From positions 2,046,001 through 2,110,000 of the forward strand of contig NZ_CP034035.1 in NCBI RefSeq assembly GCF_005484945.1: a DNA stretch of 64,000 nt, in the 5' to 3' direction. Each line of letters starts with the position of its first letter. Positions within the stretch are counted from its first letter, which is position 1. This DNA comes from Brenneria rubrifaciens. GTDB lineage: Bacteria; Pseudomonadota; Gammaproteobacteria; Enterobacterales; Enterobacteriaceae. The notes beneath the pieces were generated by a model, which saw nothing but the letters and a program-made list of their open reading frames with translations, did not search any database and had not been told where the DNA came from. Made by a program: the position numbers and the translations under genes. Shown here piece by piece: positions 41,567-52,600 of the stretch.

Positions 41567-42348
41567 TTGAGCTTCTCTTACCCGGCTGGCTGGCTGGGAT
41601 TTTTCTGGCTGTGGCGGCAGGTCCGCTCGGTTCGTTCGTGGTCTGGCGACGCATGTCTTACTTTGGCGATACGCTGGCCCATGCGTCGTTGCTGGGCATC
41701 GCTTTCGGCCTGCTGCTGGATATTCACCTCTTTTATACCGTCATTGCCGTCACGCTGGCGCTGGCTTTAGGACTGGTGTGGCTTGAACGCAGACCCTATC
41801 TGGCTATTGATACACTACTGGGCATCATGGCGCACAGTGCGCTGTCATTGGGGCTGGTGGTCGTCAGTCTGATGGACAATGTCCGCGTTGACCTGATGGC
41901 TTACCTATTTGGGGATTTGCTCTCGGTAACGTCAGACGATCTGTGGTTTATCGGCTGCGGTGTCGTCGTCGTCGTCGCGGTGATGATGTGGCAATGGCGC
42001 GCCCTGCTTTCCATGACCGTCAGCCCGGAACTGGCCCATACCGACGGTGTGAAACTTCAGCGGACCAAACTGATTTTGATGCTGGTCACGGCGTTGACCA
42101 TCGGAATCGCCATGAAGTTTGTCGGCGCGTTGATCATTACATCACTGTTGATTATTCCGGCGGCCAGCGCCCGACGTTTCGCGAAAACGCCGGAACAAAT
42201 GGCGGGCTTTGCGATGGTTGCCGGCATGATTGCGATCACGGGAGGGCTGGCCTTTTCAGCCAGCTACAACACGCCAGCCGGACCGTCCGTGGTGCTTTGC
42301 GCCTCGCTGTTGTTTATTGCCAGCTTAATCAAAAGACAGCCTGCCTGA
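41563..42348 (+). CDS. znuB: Zinc ABC transporter permease
   Basis: ZnuB is the membrane channel of the zinc importer, 261 residues with about eight hydrophobic segments. Family blocks include [30 protein letters not shown] and the central [20 protein letters not shown]. The start is the ATG in the ATGA overlap with znuC. It converges on ruvB. Confidence 0.95.
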   Translation: MIELLLPGWLAGIFLAVAAGPLGSFVVWRRMSYFGDTLAHASLLGIAFGLLLDIHLFYTVIAVTLALALGLVWLERRPYLAIDTLLGIMAHSALSLGLVVVSLMDNVRVDLMAYLFGDLLSVTSDDLWFIGCGVVVVVAVMMWQWRALLSMTVSPELAHTDGVKLQRTKLILMLVTALTIGIAMKFVGALIITSLLIIPAASARRFAKTPEQMAGFAMVAGMIAITGGLAFSASYNTPAGPSVVLCASLLFIASLIKRQPA

Positions 42349-42371
42349 TTTAAATCATGCAGTGAGTAAAG

Positions 42372-42399
42372 CGCGTGAGGAAAATTACTCCTCGCGCGT
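42372..42399. terminator. Hairpin at the znuB/ruvB junction
   Basis: CGCGTGAGG and CCTCGCGCG form a 9-bp stem including one G-U pair. The right arm reaches into the last ruvB codons. It may end the znuCB transcript; there is no T tract. Confidence 0.4.
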
Positions 42400-43389
42400 C
42401 AGACCGAAATGGCGATATGCGTGCTGGGTTGCCATTCGCCCGCGTGGCGTGCGTTGAATAAAGCCCTGCTGGATCAGGAACGGTTCCAGCACGTCTTCGA
42501 TGGTTTCCCGCTCCTCGCCAATCGCCGCAGCCAGATTATCCAGCCCGACCGGGCCACCCGTAAATTTTTCGATAATCGCCAGCAGTAGTTTCCGATCCAT
42601 GTAATCGAACCCTTCGGTATCCACCGCCAGCATATCCAGCGCCTGAGTCGCCACCTCCGCGGTGATCGCCCCTTCAGATTTAACCTCTGAGAAGTCCCTT
42701 ACCCGGCGCAACAGCCGGTTAGCAATACGCGGCGTACCGCGTGAACGGCGGGCCACTTCCAGCGCCCCCTCATACGTCAGGTCCAACCCCAGACATTGCG
42801 CGCTGCGGCTGACAATGTACTGTAAATCCGCAACCTTATAGAACTCAAGGCGCTGCACGATACCAAAACGGTCACGCAACGGGGAGGTCAACGAACCGGC
42901 CCGCGTGGTCGCGCCGATGAGCGTAAACGGCGGCAAATCCAGTTTGATGGATCGCGCCGCCGGCCCTTCGCCAATCATGATATCCAGTTGGTAATCTTCC
43001 ATCGCCGGATACAGGATCTCTTCCACCACCGGCGACAGCCGATGGATTTCATCAATAAACAGCACATCGTGCGGTTCAAGGTTGGTCAACAGCGCCGCCA
43101 GATCCCCGGCCTTTTCCAATACCGGCCCGGAGGTTGTGCGCAGATTAACGCCCATTTCGTTAGCGACAATGTTGGCCAACGTGGTTTTCCCCAGCCCCGG
43201 CGGGCCAAAAATCAACAGGTGGTCCAGCGCATCCCCCCGTTGGCGGGCGGCCTGGATGAAAATCTCCATCTGTTCGCACACCTGGGGTTGACCCACATAT
43301 TCCGATAACAATTTCGGACGGATGGCGCGGTCTATGATTTCCTCTTCGGGAATCGCTTCTGCGGAAATCAAACGATCAGCTTCAATCAT
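42385..43389 (-). CDS. ruvB: Holliday junction DNA helicase RuvB
   Basis: RuvB is the AAA+ motor that drives branch migration of Holliday junctions with RuvA. The 334 residues show Walker [12 protein letters not shown], Walker [13 protein letters not shown] and sensor [20 protein letters not shown]-terminal winged helix follows ([12 protein letters not shown]). The start was set at [12 protein letters not shown]. It follows ruvA by 7 bases, so the two are one operon. Confidence 0.97.
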   Translation of the reverse strand: MIEADRLISAEAIPEEEIIDRAIRPKLLSEYVGQPQVCEQMEIFIQAARQRGDALDHLLIFGPPGLGKTTLANIVANEMGVNLRTTSGPVLEKAGDLAALLTNLEPHDVLFIDEIHRLSPVVEEILYPAMEDYQLDIMIGEGPAARSIKLDLPPFTLIGATTRAGSLTSPLRDRFGIVQRLEFYKVADLQYIVSRSAQCLGLDLTYEGALEVARRSRGTPRIANRLLRRVRDFSEVKSEGAITAEVATQALDMLAVDTEGFDYMDRKLLLAIIEKFTGGPVGLDNLAAAIGEERETIEDVLEPFLIQQGFIQRTPRGRMATQHAYRHFGLTREE

Positions 43390-43396
43390 GAATACC

Positions 43397-44017
43397 TCAC
43401 AGCGCAATGCGCAACGCGTCTCTGATCAGCGTTTCACAATCTGCATCCGGTTGAGCGACCCGGGTAATCAACCGGCTCGCCTCCTGAGGTTTATAGCCCA
43501 GCGCAATCAGCGCGGAAGCCGCCTCCGCTTCAGGATCGGACGCGTTTTTATCCTCTTCGGCGGGAGAAGACGCCAGCGGAACATTTCCAACCGGGTTAAA
43601 TAGCTCGCCGCTTAAACCTTTAAAACGGTCTTTCATTTCCACCACCAGCCGCTCGGCGGTTTTCTTACCTACGCCGGGCAATTTCACCAGTGCGCCAATC
43701 TCCCCCCGCTCAACCGCGCTGACAAACTGGGTGGCCGACATGCCGGAAAGGATCGCCAGCGCCAGTTTCGGGCCGACGCCGTTCACCTTGATCAATTCGC
43801 GGAACAGCGCCCTCTCCTGCCTGTCGTTGAAACCGAACAGCAGTTGCGCATCCTCTCGCACTACAAAATGGGTAAAAATCACCGCTTCCTGCGCCAAATC
43901 AGGGAGTTCGTAAAAGCAGGTCATCGGCATGTGGACTTCATAGCCAACGCCGTTTGCTTCAATCAGCACCTGCGGCGGTTGTTTTTCCAGAATAATGCCT
44001 CTGAGACGACCTATCAC
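43397..44017 (-). CDS. ruvA: Holliday junction DNA helicase RuvA
   Basis: RuvA binds the four-way junction as a tetramer and loads RuvB. The 206 residues have the N-terminal OB fold ([20 protein letters not shown]) and two helix-hairpin-helix motifs ([18 protein letters not shown] and [20 protein letters not shown]). The C-terminal RuvB-binding domain ends the protein. It is preceded by a LexA box within the ruvC terminator, matching SOS control of ruvAB in E. coli. Confidence 0.97.
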   Translation of the reverse strand: MIGRLRGIILEKQPPQVLIEANGVGYEVHMPMTCFYELPDLAQEAVIFTHFVVREDAQLLFGFNDRQERALFRELIKVNGVGPKLALAILSGMSATQFVSAVERGEIGALVKLPGVGKKTAERLVVEMKDRFKGLSGELFNPVGNVPLASSPAEEDKNASDPEAEAASALIALGYKPQEASRLITRVAQPDADCETLIRDALRIAL

Positions 44018-44075
44018 GTTGATCTTCCTTTTACGTTTATCAGCAAAGAATAGGGTATAGCTTATAGCATAAAAA

Positions 44076-44097
44076 AGGCTGGATGAATATCCAGCCT
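44076..44097 (-). promoter_or_regulatory. LexA box of ruvAB overlapping the ruvC terminator
   Basis: AGGCTGGAT and ATCCAGCCT form a 9-bp stem. On the minus strand a T run follows, so it is a terminator for ruvC. The same bases contain CTG-GATGAATATC-CAG (44079-44094), the LexA pattern CTG-N10-CAG. It lies 60-80 bases before ruvA, where E. coli ruvAB also has its SOS box. Confidence 0.85.
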
Positions 44098-44103
44098 CAG
44101 ACT

Positions 44104-44625
44104 TCAGCGTAACCGTCCCGCCAGCGGATTGATTTTTCCTGTCACGCTACGAATCAGGTTTTGACTGAAATGACAGTGGGTAATGGCGATAGCCAGAGCG
44201 TCGGCCGCATCAGCCTGCGGGCTGGAGGACAGTTTCAGCAATGAGCGCACCATATGCTGCACCTGCTTTTTGTCCGCCGCCCCCGTGCCCACCACGGTTT
44301 GTTTCACCAGTCGGGCAGCGTATTCCGATACCGGCAAGTCCTGATTCACCGCCGCGACAATCGCCGCGCCGCGCGCCTGACCCAACTTTAACGCCGAGTC
44401 CGGATTTTTCGCCATGAACACCTGTTCAATCGCCAGAGTGTCCGGTCGAAATTGCGTAATAATTTCACTCACGCCAGCGTAGATCAGCTTAAGACGCGTT
44501 GGCATATCATCCACAACGGTTCGTATACATCCGCTGCCGAGGTAGGTCAGTTGACGCCCTTGCTGGCGGATAATGCCGTAACCGGTTACGCGCGAACCGG
44601 GATCGATGCCCAGAATAATTGTCAT
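44104..44625 (-). CDS. ruvC: Crossover junction endodeoxyribonuclease RuvC
   Basis: RuvC resolves Holliday junctions by paired nicks. The 173 residues carry the metal-binding acids in [18 protein letters not shown] and the C-terminal [16 protein letters not shown] precedes the ATG by about 7 bases. It lies 63 bases behind yebC on the same strand and ends in the hairpin shared with the ruvAB LexA box. Confidence 0.97.
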   Translation of the reverse strand: MTIILGIDPGSRVTGYGIIRQQGRQLTYLGSGCIRTVVDDMPTRLKLIYAGVSEIITQFRPDTLAIEQVFMAKNPDSALKLGQARGAAIVAAVNQDLPVSEYAARLVKQTVVGTGAADKKQVQHMVRSLLKLSSSPQADAADALAIAITHCHFSQNLIRSVTGKINPLAGRLR

Positions 44626-44688
44626 CGCACCGCTCCACCGGTTCGTTTGTCGGTTAGGTGTGGTTTTCCCTGCATTACCGGGCTGCCA

Positions 44689-45432
44689 TCACAGCAGTTC
44701 CGCCACCTCGTCGGAGATCTCGCCGTTGTGGTAAACCTCCTGTACGTCATCGCAGTCTTCCAGCATGTCGATCAGACGCATCAACTTCGGCGCGGTTTCC
44801 GCATCCATATCCGCTTTGGTGGAAGGGATCATGGAAACTTCCGCGGATTCCGCCGCCAGCCCCGCGGCGTCCAGCGCATCTTTCACTTCACCGAAGGTTT
44901 CCCACGGCGTGAAAACATCAATCGCGCCGTCATCATAGGTGACGACGTCGTCCGCGCCCGCCTCCAGCGCGGCGTCCATCACCGTGTCCTCATCCAGACC
45001 CGGCGCATAAGAGATAACGCCTTTTTTGGCGAACAGATAAGCAACCGAACCGTCGGTGCCCAGGTTACCGCCGCATTTGGTAAACGCGTGACGAACCTCG
45101 GAAACGGTACGGTTACGGTTGTCGCTCAGACATTCCACCATTACGGCAGTGCCGCCGGGACCGTAACCTTCATAAATAATGGTTTCCATGTTGCTGTCTT
45201 CGTCACCGCCCACGCCGCGGGCAATGGCGCGGTTCAGGGTATCACGCGTCATATTGTTGGACAGGGCTTTATCGATCGCCGCACGCAGACGCGGGTTTGA
45301 CCCCGGATCGCCGCCGCCCAACCGGGCGGCGGTGACCAGTTCGCGGATGATCTTGGTAAAAATCTTGCCGCGTTTGGCGTCCTGTGCTGCTTTACGATGC
45401 TTTGTGTTGGCCCACTTACTATGACCTGCCAT
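44689..45432 (-). CDS. yebC: YebC/PmpR-type translation or regulatory factor
   Basis: This 247-residue member of the TACO1/YebC family starts with [20 protein letters not shown] and contains the block [19 protein letters not shown]. It is a cytosolic protein reported as a transcriptional regulator and, more recently in related family members, as a factor that helps ribosomes through polyproline stretches. It stands between nudB (23-base gap) and ruvC in the aspS-nudB-yebC-ruvC group. Confidence 0.95.
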   Translation of the reverse strand: MAGHSKWANTKHRKAAQDAKRGKIFTKIIRELVTAARLGGGDPGSNPRLRAAIDKALSNNMTRDTLNRAIARGVGGDEDSNMETIIYEGYGPGGTAVMVECLSDNRNRTVSEVRHAFTKCGGNLGTDGSVAYLFAKKGVISYAPGLDEDTVMDAALEAGADDVVTYDDGAIDVFTPWETFGEVKDALDAAGLAAESAEVSMIPSTKADMDAETAPKLMRLIDMLEDCDDVQEVYHNGEISDEVAELL

Positions 45433-45455
45433 AAAAATCTCCGAAAAAAGCCTGT

Positions 45456-45899
45456 TCAGGCCGGATAACTAACAAATTCCTCAATCGCCAGCCGGTTACT
45501 CCACGACTTGGTCAACTGCGCCGCACCGGGCGCATCCAGCCACTGATAAGCAAGGTGTTCGGTAATGATCACCTCACGTTCTTCGGGCAACGCCAGACAG
45601 AACCAATGTTCCGTATTGTGCGTCACCCCTGGCGCATAGCGACGTCTCAAATGAGCAAATAGCTCAAACTCAATACAGCGTTGACAGTCAAAGAGTGATA
45701 ACGCCTCGGCGGATATATCGATATTCACTTCTTCTTTAACTTCACGCTGCGCGGCAAACGACGCGCTTTCACCCTCTTCTAGGCTGCCGGTGACCGACTG
45801 CCAGAAATCAGGATCGTCACGCCGTTGCAGCATCAGCACCCGCCCGGTATCACGGGCATAAATCACCACCAGAACCGAAACGGGTCGCTTATATGCCAT
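45456..45899 (-). CDS. nudB: Dihydroneopterin triphosphate diphosphatase
   Basis: NudB removes pyrophosphate from dihydroneopterin triphosphate, an early folate step. The 147 residues have the Nudix box [17 protein letters not shown] with the metal-binding Glu residues. Family blocks are [12 protein letters not shown] and [14 protein letters not shown]. The start was set at [12 protein letters not shown], one base after the aspS stop. A frame that begins 33 codons earlier lies inside aspS and was rejected. Confidence 0.95.
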   Translation of the reverse strand: MAYKRPVSVLVVIYARDTGRVLMLQRRDDPDFWQSVTGSLEEGESASFAAQREVKEEVNIDISAEALSLFDCQRCIEFELFAHLRRRYAPGVTHNTEHWFCLALPEEREVIITEHLAYQWLDAPGAAQLTKSWSNRLAIEEFVSYPA

Positions 45900-45900
45900 G

Positions 45901-47706
45901 TTATTCGTTCTCTGACTGACTAGCCTGAGCATCCTGCGCAATTTTACCTTTGCCGACGACGGCAATGGACAATTCATCCAACGCGGCTGGATTGGCAAAG
46001 CTCGGCGCTTCCGTCATCAAACAGGCGGCCGCCGTGGTTTTCGGGAAGGCGATAACGTCGCGGATGTTGTCCGTACCGGTTAACAGCATCACCAGACGAT
46101 CCAGACCAAATGCCAGCCCCGCGTGCGGCGGCGTGCCAAATTTCAGCGCATCAAGCAGGAAGCCGAATTTTTCACGTTGTTCATGCTCGTTGATGCCAAG
46201 CATACCAAATACCGTTTGCTGCATTTCACCATTATGAATACGCACGGACCCTCCGCCGACTTCATAGCCATTGATGACCATATCGTAGGCGTTGGCGATC
46301 GCCGACACCGGGCTGGCGGCCAGTTCCGCAGGCAACATATCGCGCGGCGCGGTGAACGGGTGGTGCATCGCCGCCAGACCGCCCTCCTCATCTTCTTCAA
46401 ACATCGGGAAGTCGATCACCCACAGCGGCGCCCAGCTCAGGTCTTTGGTCAGGCGCAGATCGCGCCCCAGTTTAAGACGCAGCGCCCCCAGCGCATCGGT
46501 CACCACTTTCGCGCTATCCGCGCCAAAGAACAGGATATCGCCATCGGTGGCGCCGGTACGTTCCAGCAGCGCGGCCAGCACCGTTTCACTCAGGAATTTG
46601 GCTACCGGACTCTGCACGCCTTCCAAACCGTTGGCGCGCTGGTTAACCTTGATGTAGGCCAGCCCTTTGGCGCCATAAATTTCAACAAACTTGCCGTATT
46701 CATCAATCTGCTTACGGCTCAGTTGCGCCCCGCCGGGTACGCGGATGACGGCAACGCGGCCTTTGGCGTCATTGGCCGGGCCGGAGAACACTTTAAATTC
46801 TATGTCCCTGACCAGATCGGCCACATCCACCAGTTCCAGCGGGTTGCGCAGATCCGGCTTATCGGAGCCGAAGCGACGCATCGCTTCCGCGAAGGTCATG
46901 ACCGGGAACTCGCCCAGATCCACGCCGTTAACATCCAGCCACAATTCACGCACCAGTTTTTCCATCACTTCACGCACCTGCGGCGCGGTCATGAACGAGG
47001 TTTCTACATCAATCTGGGTGAATTCCGGTTGACGGTCGGCGCGCAAGTCTTCATCACGGAAACATTTGACGATTTGATAGTAGCGGTCAAAACCCGACAT
47101 CATCAGCAATTGTTTGAACAACTGCGGCGACTGCGGCAACGCATAGAATTTGCCTTTATGAACACGGCTTGGCACCAGATAATCCCGCGCGCCCTCCGGC
47201 GTTGCTTTTGTCAGCATCGGGGTTTCGATATCCAGAAAACCGTGATCGTCCAGAAAACGGCGAACAAAGCTGGTGATGCGGGCACGGGTTTTCAAACGTT
47301 GCGCCATTTCAGGACGACGTAAATCCAGGTAACGGTATTTAAGACGCGCTTCTTCGGTATTGGTCTGGTTAGCGTCCAGCGGCAGCGCCTCTGAGCGGTT
47401 AATGATGGTCAAATCGCTGGCGAAAATTTCGATCTCGCCCGTGGCCATCTCTTTGTTAATCTGACTTTCCGGGCGGGCGCGCACCGTACCGGTAAGTTGA
47501 ATGCAGAATTCGTTGCGTAGTTCGGATGCCAGTTTAAATGCGTCCTGACGATCCGGGTCGAAGAACACCTGAACCAGCCCTTCGCGATCGCGCATATCGA
47601 TAAAAATCAACCCCCCCAGATCGCGGCGGCGGTTAACCCAACCGCACAATGTCACTTCCTGGCCCACATGGGACGAATTCAACTGCCCGCAATATATAGT
47701 ACGCAT
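45901..47706 (-). CDS. aspS: Aspartate--tRNA ligase
   Basis: AspS charges tRNA-Asp. The 601 residues include the N-terminal OB-fold anticodon-binding domain ([20 protein letters not shown]) and the class II core. Motif 2 contains [20 protein letters not shown]. The bacterial GAD insertion domain is in the middle, and motif 3 is [13 protein letters not shown]. It begins the aspS-nudB-yebC-ruvC cluster. In E. coli it is followed upstream by yecD and yecE; here a large accessory block separates it from yecE. Confidence 0.98.
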   Translation of the reverse strand: MRTIYCGQLNSSHVGQEVTLCGWVNRRRDLGGLIFIDMRDREGLVQVFFDPDRQDAFKLASELRNEFCIQLTGTVRARPESQINKEMATGEIEIFASDLTIINRSEALPLDANQTNTEEARLKYRYLDLRRPEMAQRLKTRARITSFVRRFLDDHGFLDIETPMLTKATPEGARDYLVPSRVHKGKFYALPQSPQLFKQLLMMSGFDRYYQIVKCFRDEDLRADRQPEFTQIDVETSFMTAPQVREVMEKLVRELWLDVNGVDLGEFPVMTFAEAMRRFGSDKPDLRNPLELVDVADLVRDIEFKVFSGPANDAKGRVAVIRVPGGAQLSRKQIDEYGKFVEIYGAKGLAYIKVNQRANGLEGVQSPVAKFLSETVLAALLERTGATDGDILFFGADSAKVVTDALGALRLKLGRDLRLTKDLSWAPLWVIDFPMFEEDEEGGLAAMHHPFTAPRDMLPAELAASPVSAIANAYDMVINGYEVGGGSVRIHNGEMQQTVFGMLGINEHEQREKFGFLLDALKFGTPPHAGLAFGLDRLVMLLTGTDNIRDVIAFPKTTAAACLMTEAPSFANPAALDELSIAVVGKGKIAQDAQASQSENE

Positions 47707-48298
47707 ACGATGTCCTTTTACTCAGCCGCACCACCCACGCGTTTTCGCTGTACGCGACAATCGAAAAGGCAATGATATTGTTATACGGCATGGTTTTTCT
47801 GGATTAGTGTCCGGTGAAAAAAGGCGAGCATTATAAAGGAAATTCGCCCGCGCGATAAGTATGAAGGTAACGCTCTGCGGCTCGCCAGCACACTCTATTT
47901 TGATAAATTTCATTATCGGCTAATAAGATGACCGCGCATACCGGGTAAATTTGTTAACCGAACTTGCCTGAGGGTTGGCGCATCGTGCCCTGTTGTTAAA
48001 AAAGTTGCGGCATCTTTACCCCTGGGATAAAAAACGCCGGCGCCTGAATCCCGGCATCTGATATCCCGCTACCGTAGACAAAATATTTAGAACAAATAAC
48101 TTTTAATGAAAAACAATTCGGTTATAAAAACTAAAATAATATAGATTCACAAAATATCAAAACACTATGTTTAACCGAGTATGCTAAAATCACGAGTGAC
48201 CTATATCTTCTCTACGCCATGACAAAAAGGACTACGTCATTGATATTGATTTCTTTGATAAAAATTTCTCATAAACATGGCTTACATGGAGACTAATT
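47707..48298. other. 592-base intergenic region upstream of aspS and the EAL/HDOD gene
   Basis: Left half: the aspS control region. Middle: a nested inverted repeat at 48024-48067 (GGGATA with TATCCC around GCCGG with CCGGC). Right half: very AT-rich DNA leading to the EAL/HDOD gene, with TATGCTAAAAT near 48180 as a possible -10 region. I see no gene. It marks the left border of the accessory block. Confidence 0.6.
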
Positions 48299-49516
48299 AT
48301 GTATTCATTCGTTGCCCGTCAACCCATTTTAAACCACCGCCTCGAAACAGTTGCCTATGAACTCCTTTTTCGCATTGATGTCACGAATAAATTCCCTGAC
48401 GTCAGCGCTGAATTCGCCACCGCTCAACTCATATCCGACCAATTTTTGACAAATCCGTTAATCAAGTTAGCCGGTGAACAATTGTGCTATGTAAACTTCC
48501 CTTACCAAATGTTAATAAATGGTCAAGCGGAAATATTGCCACTTGAAAAAGTGGTCATTGAAATTCTTGAAAGCGCCACGCCTGACGATAAATTATTCAA
48601 TGCAATAAAAAAGATGCACCAAAAAGGATTCAAGTTCGCGCTTGATGATTTCATAATGAACCCTGACTGGAATAGATTTTTACCTTACGTCGATATAATA
48701 AAATTTGATTTAAAAAGGTCAACATTCGATGAGATTGGAAGTTTTATTAACACCTCCACTCACAATCATCTGACCTACCTTGCCGAAAAGGTAGAAACCC
48801 ATGAACAGTATATGCAGGGAAAGAAAATCGGAATAACGCTGTTTCAAGGATATTTTTTTAGTCGACCGGAAATCATGAAATCAAAAAGATTAATTAATAA
48901 TTCCAGTAGCACCATCAGACTGCTGAAAGAAATTAATAATCAGGAACTTAACTATGCCAGAATTGAAGAGTTAGTTTTTGCAGATTTATCTCTTTATTAT
49001 AAGCTAATGCGGTATGTTACCAATATTAAATACAATACTCGGTTCGGCATAACCTCTTCTTCCATGTCTTTTCGCGCGATGTCTATCCTCCTTGGGCAGA
49101 AAAAACTTAAGCGTTTTATCTCATTAATCAGTATAACAAACAGCAATGCGGAAAAACCCAGCGAAATATATCACTCGAGTTTAATCAGGGCCAGGATTTG
49201 TGAATTACTCCATATCGGGCGTAACCTTGAAGATGATCCGACAGAAGCCTTCTTGTGCGGATTATTGTCACTGCTTGATGCCATTTTAGATTGCCCGATG
49301 CCTTTATTGCTTTCTCAGATAACCTTATCTGACAAGGTCAATCGGGCTTTATTGAATCATACTGGTGAATTTGCCGTCTACTTGACATTAATTTCTGAAT
49401 ATGAGCAACAGCAGTGGGAGCATCTTAATTTTTACCTAAGCTGTCTGCAAATAAATGAAGCGGACTTTTTCCGCATAGTAATGGATGCGACACTTTGGGC
49501 TGATGAAATGCTTTAA
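48299..49516 (+). CDS. EAL and HDOD domain protein, likely c-di-GMP phosphodiesterase
   Basis: A 405-residue cytosolic protein of the YuxH/CdgJ type. The EAL domain covers about 1-195. All residues known to matter for c-di-GMP hydrolysis are present, although EAL itself reads ELL: Glu21 (YELLFR), Asn66 (YVNFP), Glu88 (VVIEILE), Asp116-Asp117 (ALDDF), Lys135 (IIKFD), Glu163 (AEKVE) and Gln183 (FQGYFFSRP). About 200-390 is the HDOD domain (FADLSLYYKLMRYV, SFRAMSILLGQKKLKRF). GGAG is 7 bases before the ATG. The gene is markedly AT-richer than its neighbours (18 G+C in bases 48661-48720), a sign of transfer. It is probably active, inferred from the conserved residues. Confidence 0.85.
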   Translation: MYSFVARQPILNHRLETVAYELLFRIDVTNKFPDVSAEFATAQLISDQFLTNPLIKLAGEQLCYVNFPYQMLINGQAEILPLEKVVIEILESATPDDKLFNAIKKMHQKGFKFALDDFIMNPDWNRFLPYVDIIKFDLKRSTFDEIGSFINTSTHNHLTYLAEKVETHEQYMQGKKIGITLFQGYFFSRPEIMKSKRLINNSSSTIRLLKEINNQELNYARIEELVFADLSLYYKLMRYVTNIKYNTRFGITSSSMSFRAMSILLGQKKLKRFISLISITNSNAEKPSEIYHSSLIRARICELLHIGRNLEDDPTEAFLCGLLSLLDAILDCPMPLLLSQITLSDKVNRALLNHTGEFAVYLTLISEYEQQQWEHLNFYLSCLQINEADFFRIVMDATLWADEML

Positions 49517-49641
49517 TTTATTGATAGCATTAACATAAAATGACAAACGGCATATCTATGACGATAACGCATCACAAAACCTTTGAGTGACCGCAGCGCG
49601 GCTACTCAAAGATAACGAGAATAAGTCGTCAATCATTCTTT

Positions 49642-52600
49642 TTATAATGTGAGCTGAATAGAATGCTCCCCTTTTATTAATTCGATCTTTATCTGTTCTT
49701 GTTTCGCATCAAGCGGTATCTCGACCTCATCCAACGTTGCCCGTGAGATCCCCCGGCATCGGTGAGCGTCATTCACGACCTTAATCAGGTAGTGACTTTC
49801 TCCCAATGTTACTTTTGCCTCAAAACCGGGCCAGTCATCGGGAATGCACGGACACAATACCAACTGACTCCCCTCTCGGCGGATACCTAAAATCCCCTCG
49901 ACGCCGGCGCGGTACATCCACCCCCCCGATCCGGTATACCAGGTCCAGCCGCCGCGTCCGATATGCGGCGCCACGGAATAGACGTCGGCCGCCATGACAT
50001 AAGGCTCAACCCGGTAACGAGCAATCTGCTCCGCTGTCGAACCGTGGTTAATCGGGTTAAGCAAGGCAAACAGGCCGGCGGCCTTATTCCCTTCGCCCAA
50101 CGTTGCGAAAGCCAGTATCGACCACATCGCCGCATGGGTGTATTGACCGCCATTTTCGCGTAACCCCGGCGGATAGCCTTTGATGTAGCCGGGATCTCGC
50201 GCCGTACGGTCAAACGGAGGTGTGAACAACAACGCGAGCCCGTCATCGCGGCGAATAAGATACTCCTCCAGCGACGCCATCGCCGTCGCCGCCCGTTCCG
50301 CATTCGCCGCGCCCGAAAGCACCGCCCATGACTGTGCGATTGCGTCGATGGCGCACTCATCATTACTCTTACTGCCCAGCCAGGTGCCATCATCAAACGT
50401 CGCCCGACGATACCAGGCGCCGTCCCATGCCGAGCGCTCGATCGCCTCCCTGACTGACGCCGCATGAGCGCGCCAGCGAACCGCCCGCGCCGCGTCACGT
50501 TTATCAGCCAACGGCGCAAAGCGTTCTATGGTATGGATCAGCAGCCATCCCAGCCAGACGCTCTCACCTTTTCCCCCCTCGCCGACACGGTTCATACCGT
50601 CATTCCAGTCTCCCCCGCCGATCAGCGGCAAACCATTCTGCCCCGTCAGGCGCAGACATTGATCCAGACCGCGCGCGCAGTGTTCAAATAGCGACGCGGT
50701 TTGCGTGGACGGCGTTGGCTGGAAGAACGCGTCATGTTCCCCCTCGGCAACGGGCGGGCCTTCCAGGAAACCCACTTGTTCGGCGAGGACATCGTAATCC
50801 TGACTCACCTGCACATAGGTGGCGGTCGCATACGCCAGCCAGACCCGGTCGTCAGAAATATGCGTTCTCACCCCGGCACCGGAATGCGGCAACCACCAGT
50901 GCTGCACATCCCCTTCGGCAAACTGCCGGCCCGCGGCGCGCAATAGATGTTGCCGCGTATCCTGAGGACGGGAAAAAGTTAAGGCCATGCCGTCCTGCAA
51001 CTGGTCGCGGAAGCCATAAGCCCCGCTAGCCTGATAAAAGCCGCAGCGGGCCTGAATACGGCAGGACAACGTCTGATACAGCAGCCACCCGTTGAGCATG
51101 ATATCCATGGCGCTATCGGGCGTTTTTACGACCACCGCCCCCGTCACCGAGTCCCAGTGCGCTTCAACTTCACGCAACACCTGGTCCAGATCGATCTGCC
51201 GGTATTTCTCAATCAGTTTTCTGACCGGTTCAACAGCGGCGTCCTGTCCGATAAGCCAGACAACCTCGGCCTGCTCACCCGGCGCGATAGTGACGGTGGT
51301 CTGTAACGCGCAACACGGATCGAACCCCGCCTCGGTATTCCCTGACAGCGGGCTGTTTTTCACCAATGCCGCCGGCGAGCGCATGTGCCCATCGCGCCCC
51401 AGAAACTCCGTTCTGTCCGCCGTGAGCGATGACTGACAGCCAGACAAATCGGCAAAGCCGACCCGTCCGGGAAAGCCGCCAGACCAGGGATTCTCCACCA
51501 GAACCGCCCCCGTGGGGTCATCCACATGACTTAGCAGATAAGGCGCGCTGGCGCTGCGTGAGGTGCCCAGCACCCACTCCGCGTAAGCCGTGATCGTCAG
51601 TTGGCGTACCTGCGTTGAGGTATTGCGCAATCGTAAACGGGAGATTTTTATCGGGTCAGCCAGCGGGACGTACTGGCATAATTCTGAAGCAATACCATTG
51701 GCATCATGGGTAAATCGGCTATAGCCAAAGCCATGCCGCGCTACGTAGCATCCACCGTCATTTATCGGCCACCGGGTCGGCGTCCACAGCACCCCGCTCA
51801 TGTCGTCGCGGATGTACAGCGCTTCACCGCCGGGATCAATCACCGCATCATTTCCCCAGGGGGTCAATTGATTTTCACGACTGTTTTCCGCCCACGTGTA
51901 GCCGCTTCCCTGCGCGGAAACCTGAAATCCAAACGTGGGATTAGCGATAACATTAATCCACGGCGCGGGCGTGGCATGGGTGGCATCCAGCACGGTGACA
52001 TACTCCCGGCCCTGCCGATCGAAGCCCCCGATCCCGTTGAAGAACGCCAACCCCTCAGGACGCGGGGTTTTATCCGGCAGGCTCTCCGGCGATGCTGCGT
52101 TAACCGGGCGAACTTCCCAGGGCGAAGGCGGAATCAACGCCAACTGATGGGAAATCGGCCCCCGGCGGGCGGTCAGCGATACCCGTGCGATTGACAGCAA
52201 CAGCGCTTTTGATTCTTTCGACAGTAGATCGGCACGCAGCGCAAATACCTCGCCACGCGTGGATGCGCCACCCAGACGCGGCCTCGATTGGCTGCTGCGG
52301 ATCGCCGTTTCAATGGCGATCTGCAAATTTTGGATATAAGACGACGACCGTTCATTCACAATCACCAAATCCACGTTCAGCAATTTCATTCGCCAGTATT
52401 CATGGGCTCGCAACAACTGATGCACTTGCGCCATATCGTCAATATCATCAATGCGCAGCAGCACAATCGGCAGATCGCCGGAAATAGACATTGACCACAG
52501 GCCGGATTGCTGGCCCGCGCCATCCACGATGGATGCGGAAGGCGCACGGAAACGCGGATCGGTATAAATGACCGGGGCAGCCAAACGCTGAAAATCCGCG

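Noticed and set aside
46123..47322. 399-codon frame antisense to aspS
   Set aside because: It is a shadow of the GC-rich aspS frame; the aspS product is complete and conserved throughout.
48299..49516. Reading the EAL/HDOD protein as enzymatically dead because EAL reads ELL
   Set aside because: The second and third letters of the motif are not catalytic; the Glu and the other metal and substrate residues are all present.
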